32,751 nucleotides of DNA from Fidelibacterota bacterium (lineage in GTDB: Bacteria > Fidelibacterota > JAANXI01): positions 1 through 32,751 of the forward strand of contig JAANXI010000175.1 of the NCBI GenBank assembly GCA_018263365.1. Reading direction: 5' to 3'. Positions within the stretch are counted from its first letter, which is position 1, and every line of letters begins with the position of its first letter. A model generated the notes under the pieces. The model did not search any database. It was not told the DNA's origin and saw only the letters and a list, made by a program, of their open reading frames with translations. The translations under genes were made by a program, and so were the position numbers. Below, piece after piece: positions 27,445-32,751 of the stretch.

Positions 27445-28023
27445 TCAAATCGATATCAACCCGGCAAATCCCATAAACGCCAGCGCCAGGCTCCCGGCGA
27501 CGATCATTGTAATCCCCGCACCCTGAAAATGTTTCGGGACATTTGCAAGTTCCAACTCTTCCCGGATGCCCGCCATAATGACGAGCGCCAGCGTGAATCC
27601 AACGCCGGCGCCGATTCCGTACACGATGCTCTCGATAAATCCGTACTCCCGGAGTACGGCGAACAGCGCCAGCCCGAGGATAGCACAGTTCGTGGTAATC
27701 AGCGGCAGGTAGATACCAAGCGTATCGTACAACGGTTTACTGATTTTCCGTATGAACATCTCCACCAACTGCACCAGTGATGCGATCACCAGGATAAACG
27801 AGACGTATTCCAGGATGACCACGTTGAACGGTACCAGGATCAGGTGGTAGATGAGCCAGGTCACCGCCGCGGTGATTGTCATGACAAACGTGACGGCCAT
27901 TCCCATGCTCACTGCCGAGGACACTTTCTTCGAGACGCCAACAAATGGGCAAATCCCCAGAAAATACGAGAGGACAAAGTTGTTGACGATGGCAGCCGAG
28001 ATAAATATCAGGAAGAGTTTCAT
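27445..28023 (-). CDS. rnfA: Electron transport complex subunit RnfA
   Basis: AAIVNNFVLSYFLGICPFVGVSKKVSSAVSMGMAVTFVMT; LPLITTNCAILGLALF. Confidence 0.96.
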   Translation of the reverse strand: MKLFLIFISAAIVNNFVLSYFLGICPFVGVSKKVSSAVSMGMAVTFVMTITAAVTWLIYHLILVPFNVVILEYVSFILVIASLVQLVEMFIRKISKPLYDTLGIYLPLITTNCAILGLALFAVLREYGFIESIVYGIGAGVGFTLALVIMAGIREELELANVPKHFQGAGITMIVAGSLALAFMGFAGLISI

Positions 28024-28631
28024 GCTTCAGCCCTCCTCTCATTAATCCAGTTGGAGAGCCCGATTAACAAACCGAGTGTCAGAAATGCACCGGGCGGCAG
28101 GATCATCACCATCCACGGCATAAACCAGTCGCCCAGGATTGTGAAATTGAGTATCGAGCCGGAGCCGAGCAGTTCACGAATCGCGCCGAGGACAAACAGG
28201 ACTAACAGGAACCCGGTCCCCATGCCGAGGGCATCCAGAAAGGAGCGTCCCGGACTATTTTTGGATGAGAACGCCTCCTGTCGCCCGAGAATCAGACAGT
28301 TCACCACGATCAGCGGCACATACGGTCCGAGCGCTTTGCTAATCTCCGGCGTAAATGCCGCCAGAAACCGGTCTGCCACGGTGACGAAGGTGGCGATAAC
28401 CACGATGTAACTCGCGATCCGCACCTGGTGCGGAATCACTTTTCGGATGCTGGAGATGATCACACTAGAGCTAACGACTACGAAGGTCGTTGCCAATCCC
28501 ATAGCGATTCCGTTGATTGCCGAATTGGTGACGGCGAGCGTCGGACACAAGCCCAGCAGAGATATCAGCACCGGGTTTTCGTCCCAGAGCCCCTTCGCGT
28601 ATTCCCGCATTAATGTTGCTTTCTTTGCCAT
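28020..28631 (-). CDS. rnfE: Electron transport complex subunit RnfE
   Basis: GLWDENPVLISLLGLCPTLAVTNSAINGIAMGLATTFV; YVPLIVVNCLILGRQEAFSSKN. Confidence 0.96.
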   Translation of the reverse strand: MAKKATLMREYAKGLWDENPVLISLLGLCPTLAVTNSAINGIAMGLATTFVVVSSSVIISSIRKVIPHQVRIASYIVVIATFVTVADRFLAAFTPEISKALGPYVPLIVVNCLILGRQEAFSSKNSPGRSFLDALGMGTGFLLVLFVLGAIRELLGSGSILNFTILGDWFMPWMVMILPPGAFLTLGLLIGLSNWINERRAEA

Positions 28632-29224
28632 TAGGAAACCTGCTCTTTTGTCGAATTGTATTTCTTCCTGGCCTGTTCAATGGCCGAATTTAAAATATCG
28701 ACGACTGCTTTTGATGAAATTGTCGCACCAGTGATCGCCTGAATTTCGTTATCGTTTTGCGGCGCCTGGTTTTTCAGCGCCTCGATCTTTGGCTGTGGTA
28801 CAAGTCCTTTGAACTGATCAGTAAACCAGTCCGGATTTTCCTTATTAGAGGGGTCCGTGACGATTTTGGTGCCGAGACCCGGTGTTTCCACCTGCTCCAA
28901 AACCGAAAGACCGGTGATTTCAGAGAAGTCGGGCCTCATACCAACCATCATTCGGATTTCGCCCTGAAATCCGTTTCCGATGGCCAAAAATGCTATCCCG
29001 ACGGTTGCCGCCCCTTCTTTACCAACGTAAAAGGTCATCCCGTCGGCCTCGACTTTCTCGTAATCCTCATGCGCAGGGAGGACGTCGCCGACAGCCTGCC
29101 GCAGTTGTTCCAGACGATACTGCTCGATTTTCGGCGCGGTATACCCGTCCCAAGAGGACAACACCCCGCCGGAAATCATCGTAATCAGGGTGAGGACGAG
29201 TATCATCTTCGCTGAGGTATTCAT
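28631..29224 (-). CDS. rnfG: Electron transport complex subunit RnfG (FMN-binding)
   Basis: FMN-binding domain; ITGATISSKAVVDILN flavinylation-type TGAT motif; KNEIQAITGAT; operon context. Confidence 0.94.
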   Translation of the reverse strand: MNTSAKMILVLTLITMISGGVLSSWDGYTAPKIEQYRLEQLRQAVGDVLPAHEDYEKVEADGMTFYVGKEGAATVGIAFLAIGNGFQGEIRMMVGMRPDFSEITGLSVLEQVETPGLGTKIVTDPSNKENPDWFTDQFKGLVPQPKIEALKNQAPQNDNEIQAITGATISSKAVVDILNSAIEQARKKYNSTKEQVS

Positions 29225-30360
29225 GCCCGCACCTCGCCGAAGATCTCCGGCCGGGTGTACCGGTTAATGAGTGGCGTCACCGAGTTCATCAGGAGAATCG
29301 AGTACATCACACCCTCCGGCAATCCGCCGTATAATCTGATGATAATGAGAATTAATCCTGCACCTGCACCAAATATCCACGCACCCTTCGGCGTGATCGG
29401 CGAGGTTACCATATCTGTCGCCATGAAAAACGCCCCGAACATAAGTCCGCCGGAGAGCAGATGAAATATCGGATCCGGAAATTGGGCTGGATTGATGAGC
29501 CAAAAAATTCCGCCAAGGATGAAAACGCTGCCGAGAAAACTCACCGGAATTCGCCAGTCCGCATACTTTTTCACCAGCAGATAAATACCGCCGATGAGAA
29601 TCGCAATTGCCGAGGTTTCACCTAGCGATCCACCGATGTTACCAGTCAATAGATCGCCGTACTGCGTCATGATATTCTCGAATTTGAACTGTCCTAATGG
29701 AGTTGCGGCGGAGACGGCATCTATGCCGGCGAATTTTGCGGTGTTCGGCGCGGTCCAGGTCGTCATTGCCACCGGGAAACTCGCCTGCAAAAACGCCCGG
29801 CCAAGCAGGGCCGGGTTAAAGATGTTTGCGCCCAGTCCGCCGAAAATCTGCTTCCCGATGGCAATCGCGAAGACAGAGCCGATAATGCCGCCGCTTACCG
29901 GGAACGACGGCGGTAATGTGAGCGCCAGCAGCAATCCGGTAATTGCGGCGCTGCCGTCGCCAATTGTATATCCCTCGCCTTTTATGCGATTAATGAGTGC
30001 TTCCGTTCCAAGCGCAGCGCCGATACAGGCGAGAATCATCCAGACCGCCGGCATCCCGAAATAGTAGACCGCCATAATCGCCGCCGGTGCCACCGCACCC
30101 ACTACCGACCACATGATCTTCGGAACACTGTCCTCCGTATACTGGTGCGGCGACGGCGCCAGAATAAACGGCTGCCGGTCTAACTGAAACAGTTTGCTGC
30201 GGGGATCGGGCTTTTTCTTTTTGGCTTTCTTCTTTTTCCTTGCCCGGGCTTTTTTCTTAGTCCCGGTTTTGGAGTCGGAAGTTTGCTTGTCATCCGACTT
30301 ACCATCGGAAGATGGGGGTTCTCCCGTCTCTTCCTGTTGTTTCTTTTCTTCGTCCGTCAT
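29221..30360 (-). CDS. rnfD: Electron transport complex subunit RnfD with Lys-rich N-terminal extension
   Basis: PFILAPSPHQYTEDSVPKIMWSVVGAVAPAAIMAVYYFG, SAATPLGQFK, GSLGETSAIAILIGGIYLL, GGLMFGAFFMATDMVTSP. ORF opens at 30408; ATG at 30360 (MTDEEKKQQEE) lies after the rnfC stop and is the likelier start. Confidence 0.94.
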   Translation of the reverse strand: MTDEEKKQQEETGEPPSSDGKSDDKQTSDSKTGTKKKARARKKKKAKKKKPDPRSKLFQLDRQPFILAPSPHQYTEDSVPKIMWSVVGAVAPAAIMAVYYFGMPAVWMILACIGAALGTEALINRIKGEGYTIGDGSAAITGLLLALTLPPSFPVSGGIIGSVFAIAIGKQIFGGLGANIFNPALLGRAFLQASFPVAMTTWTAPNTAKFAGIDAVSAATPLGQFKFENIMTQYGDLLTGNIGGSLGETSAIAILIGGIYLLVKKYADWRIPVSFLGSVFILGGIFWLINPAQFPDPIFHLLSGGLMFGAFFMATDMVTSPITPKGAWIFGAGAGLILIIIRLYGGLPEGVMYSILLMNSVTPLINRYTRPEIFGEVRA

Positions 30361-30379
30361 AACCCTCTGCTTCCGGTTC

Positions 30380-31708
30380 TTATGCTGCCTGCTTGTTTCG
30401 GGATTCATTCACGCGGTATTTGCCGACGCGTATCCATTGCACTAATGGGATGTATGATGGACACACAAACGCGCATGATCCGCACTCCACGCAGCTGTCA
30501 ATTCCGTAGTCTTCCATGGCGTCTATCTGCTTGTTTTCTGAGAATTTGGCTAATCGAGTCGATACTAAATTCATCGGACAGGCGTCCACACATGCACCAC
30601 ACTGGATGCACGGATAGGACTGCATTTTTTTTACGCGGGACTCCGTGCTGCAAATAATGCCGCTGGATGCCTTGATCACCGGTACCGACAAATCATGCAG
30701 CGCCATGCCCATCATCGGTCCGCCCATAAAAACCTGAGCCGTCTCTTCCGATAATCCGCCGGCGAAATCTACCAGTGATTGGAGAGGCGTGCCGATCCGT
30801 GCCAATACGTTTTTCGGTTCGGAGATGCCGTCACCGGTAATCGTCACGACCCGCTGCACGAGCGGCTTGCCTTCGGTGACGGCTTCCGCCACAGCCATGG
30901 CCGTCCCCACATTATTTACAACTGTGCCCACATCCATGGGAAGGCCGCCGGTGGGGACTTTGCGGTCCAGCACCGACATAATAAGCATCTTCTCCGCACC
31001 CTGCGGATATTTGGTCTCCAGCGCCATCACCTTGAAATCTAAATTCAGATTCTGCACCCGCTCATTCATGGCTTCCACGGCGTCCGGCTTGTTATCCTCG
31101 ATGCCGATGTAGCCATTCTCCACACCGAGCACCTTCATTATTATGGACATCCCGGTGAGGATTTTATCGGTCATCTCCACCATGGCACGGTGGTCCGAGG
31201 TGAGGTACGGCTCGCATTCGCAGCCGTTCAGGATGAACGAGTCGATGGGTTTCTCCTCCGGCGGCGCCAGTTTGACGTGCGTCGGAAATGCTGCGCCTCC
31301 GAGCCCAACGATGCCGGCGTCCCAGACGAGTTGCCGCAGGTCATCAATGGAGGCTGATTCCCAATCCTCCGGATGCTTTAGCAGTTCCCAATCATCCTCT
31401 CCGGTGCGCTGAATCTGTATCATTTTGACTTTCGATCCCATGGGATGCAAAAAGTTGTTGATCTTCTTCACCTTGCCGGTCACCGGCGAGTGCACGGGGC
31501 TCGACACATACTTATCACTCCGTCCGATGACCTGACCGGTCTTCACCTCATCCTTCCGATCCACGATCGGTTCGTCCGGCGCGCCGATGTGCTGCTGCAC
31601 GGGTATGAAAACCTCATTAGGCAACGGCATAAACTCGATGGACTTGGTGTTTGTGAACTCTTTATGGTCCGACGGATGAATGCCTTTGCTAAAAGTTGGA
31701 AACTTCAC
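30380..31708 (-). CDS. rnfC: Electron transport complex subunit RnfC
   Basis: GIVGLGGAAFPTHVKL, FILNGCECEPYLTSDHR, CIQCGACVDACP and CVECGSCAFVCP ferredoxin motifs. Confidence 0.96.
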   Translation of the reverse strand: MKFPTFSKGIHPSDHKEFTNTKSIEFMPLPNEVFIPVQQHIGAPDEPIVDRKDEVKTGQVIGRSDKYVSSPVHSPVTGKVKKINNFLHPMGSKVKMIQIQRTGEDDWELLKHPEDWESASIDDLRQLVWDAGIVGLGGAAFPTHVKLAPPEEKPIDSFILNGCECEPYLTSDHRAMVEMTDKILTGMSIIMKVLGVENGYIGIEDNKPDAVEAMNERVQNLNLDFKVMALETKYPQGAEKMLIMSVLDRKVPTGGLPMDVGTVVNNVGTAMAVAEAVTEGKPLVQRVVTITGDGISEPKNVLARIGTPLQSLVDFAGGLSEETAQVFMGGPMMGMALHDLSVPVIKASSGIICSTESRVKKMQSYPCIQCGACVDACPMNLVSTRLAKFSENKQIDAMEDYGIDSCVECGSCAFVCPSYIPLVQWIRVGKYRVNESRNKQAA

Positions 31709-31839
31709 CGGCTGTATTCCTCGTCTGTATTTTTATTTTCCCAATTCCAAGAATGCAAAACTCTGAAACCCTTTGTTCCCATAGATGAGTTCATTAGTCC
31801 CATTTTCCTGTTTCAAATTGTATGCCATCCGTAAAGACA

Positions 31840-31879
31840 GTGTTATAGTGTTCATGTGTTTAAGTGTTCAAGTGTTCAA
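31840..31879. repeat. 8-bp-period tandem repeat (GTGTTCAA)
   Basis: GTGTTATA GTGTTCAT GTGTTTAA GTGTTCAA GTGTTCAA. Confidence 0.88.
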
Positions 31880-32021
31880 GTTGCAAGAATCCACCGGTGA
31901 GGGATCCATGGCAGAAAGATGCGAGACGTCAGACGTGAGACAAAATGTCTCCAGTTGGCAGTAAACAGTCGGCAATTACCAAAAGCATTTTAAATTCGAA
32001 TTAGGTGCAAGAGAATTCAGT

Positions 32022-32100
32022 GAGCCCTGTCGGGGCAACACATTTATAGTGCAGTATACCGAAACTACTTAGAAGCCTCGTAGCGGCGTTATATCGAATT
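32022..32100 (+). repeat. Paired REP-like hairpins GAGCCCTGTCGGGGCAACACATTTATAG ... AAGCCTCGTAGCGGCGTTATATCGAATT
   Basis: Two short GCC../..GGC hairpins with similar A/T-rich tails separated by ~23 nt. Confidence 0.5.
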
Positions 32101-32369
32101 GTATCCATTCAGTAATGTGCTGACTCTTTTGCATCAGGTAATATTTTCTATGCGCTACCTAGCGTTCGTTGCGGTAAAAAATTACATTTTTTGTTTTCTC
32201 TTTGTTTTTGGCTCTTTCCTGATTCCCGTTGTTCTTTGCGTCTTGGCGTCTTTGCGGTTCATATCTTTTGCTTATTTCCGCTTTTTTTCTCTGGGTTCTC
32301 AGCGCCCTCAGCGGTGAAATTATTTAATGTCACCTTGACAACCCCGAAGATTTGGCGTACGTTTCCATC

Positions 32370-32530
32370 ACTATTTGACAACAGAGAAATGGCCAAGGGA
32401 AGCCCGCGAAAATCGGGCACAGCCCCGCTACTGTGATCGGTGACGACCAGTGCGTGAACCACTGTCCCCCAATTTCGGGACGGGAAGGTGCACCGGAAGG
32501 ATGAGCCGTCAGTCAGGAGACCTGCCATTT
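32370..32530 (+). ncRNA. Cobalamin riboswitch
   Basis: AAGGGAAGCCCGCGAAAATCGGGCACAGCCCCGCTACTGTGATCGGTGACGA ... CCACTGT ... CGGGAAGGTGCACCGGAAGGATGAGCCGTCAGTCAGGAGACCTGCC matches B12-box architecture. Confidence 0.95.
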
Positions 32531-32637
32531 CCGAACCAGCAACTCCAAACCTTCGAGGGCAAGGTCATGGTGATCACACACACATTATTAGTACCTGATC
32601 GATCATCGTTTCTGCTCCCGTCCAAACGGGACGCAGG

Positions 32638-32751
32638 ATGCGCATCGTAAAATACACACTACTCATATTCGGGTACCTTTTCCCTTTTCTTCTTTGGGGG
32701 CAAAGTACGGTTAAACTCTCCGGTGCAGTCCTGGATGCAAAAACAGATCAG
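32638..32751 (+). CDS. N-terminus of a TonB-dependent (BtuB-like) outer membrane receptor, truncated at window end
   Basis: MRIVKYTLLIFGYLFPFLLWGQSTVKLSGAVLDAKTDQ: signal peptide then carboxypeptidase-regulatory-like start; directly downstream of a cobalamin riboswitch. Confidence 0.7.
   Translation, partial: MRIVKYTLLIFGYLFPFLLWGQSTVKLSGAVLDAKTDQ

Noticed and set aside
1-32751. CRISPR array, prophage or defence island
   Set aside because: No regularly spaced identical repeats and no phage or nuclease-type genes seen; the tandem 8-bp units are far too short to be CRISPR.

Overview
The window looks like chromosome of a Bacteroidota/FCB-type bacterium (my inference from a PorU/gingipain-like C-terminus, an FtsI with a PASTA domain and Rnf gene order CDGEAB). 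From left to right it holds: (i) the C-terminal end of a PorU/C25-peptidase-like protein with a FlgD-like tail, maf, and a RodZ-like HTH protein; (ii) a near-complete division and cell wall (dcw) cluster on the + strand: mraZ-rsmH-ftsL-ftsI-murE-murF-mraY-murD-ftsW-murG-murC-ftsQ-ftsA-ftsZ, with a textbook sigma70 promoter and MraZ-type repeats in front of mraZ and no murB or ddl; (iii) rpmB, dusB, a DUF1232 protein, a small lipoprotein-like ORF, tRNA-Ser(UGA), and a repeat-rich zone with a chimeric transposase remnant and MITE-like elements; (iv) a minus-strand Rnf operon rnfCDGEAB followed by rseC-like, a Tat-signal NusG-domain-II protein and apbE; (v) a cobalamin riboswitch in front of a truncated TonB-receptor-like CDS. 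The most notable observation is that both murD and murG are interrupted at exact A10 runs, and in each case one extra A (or a -1 slip) restores the full protein. This means either a repeated homopolymer sequencing error or transcriptional/translational slippage in two essential genes of one operon. Other unexplained structure: a strong nested inverted repeat between murC and ftsQ, two ~198-bp TIR-bounded elements each carrying a GTAGAGAC palindrome, a composite GTAGAGAC inverted-repeat unit, 8-bp-period GTGTTMAN arrays in four intergenic regions, and GAGCC-type REP-like hairpins.
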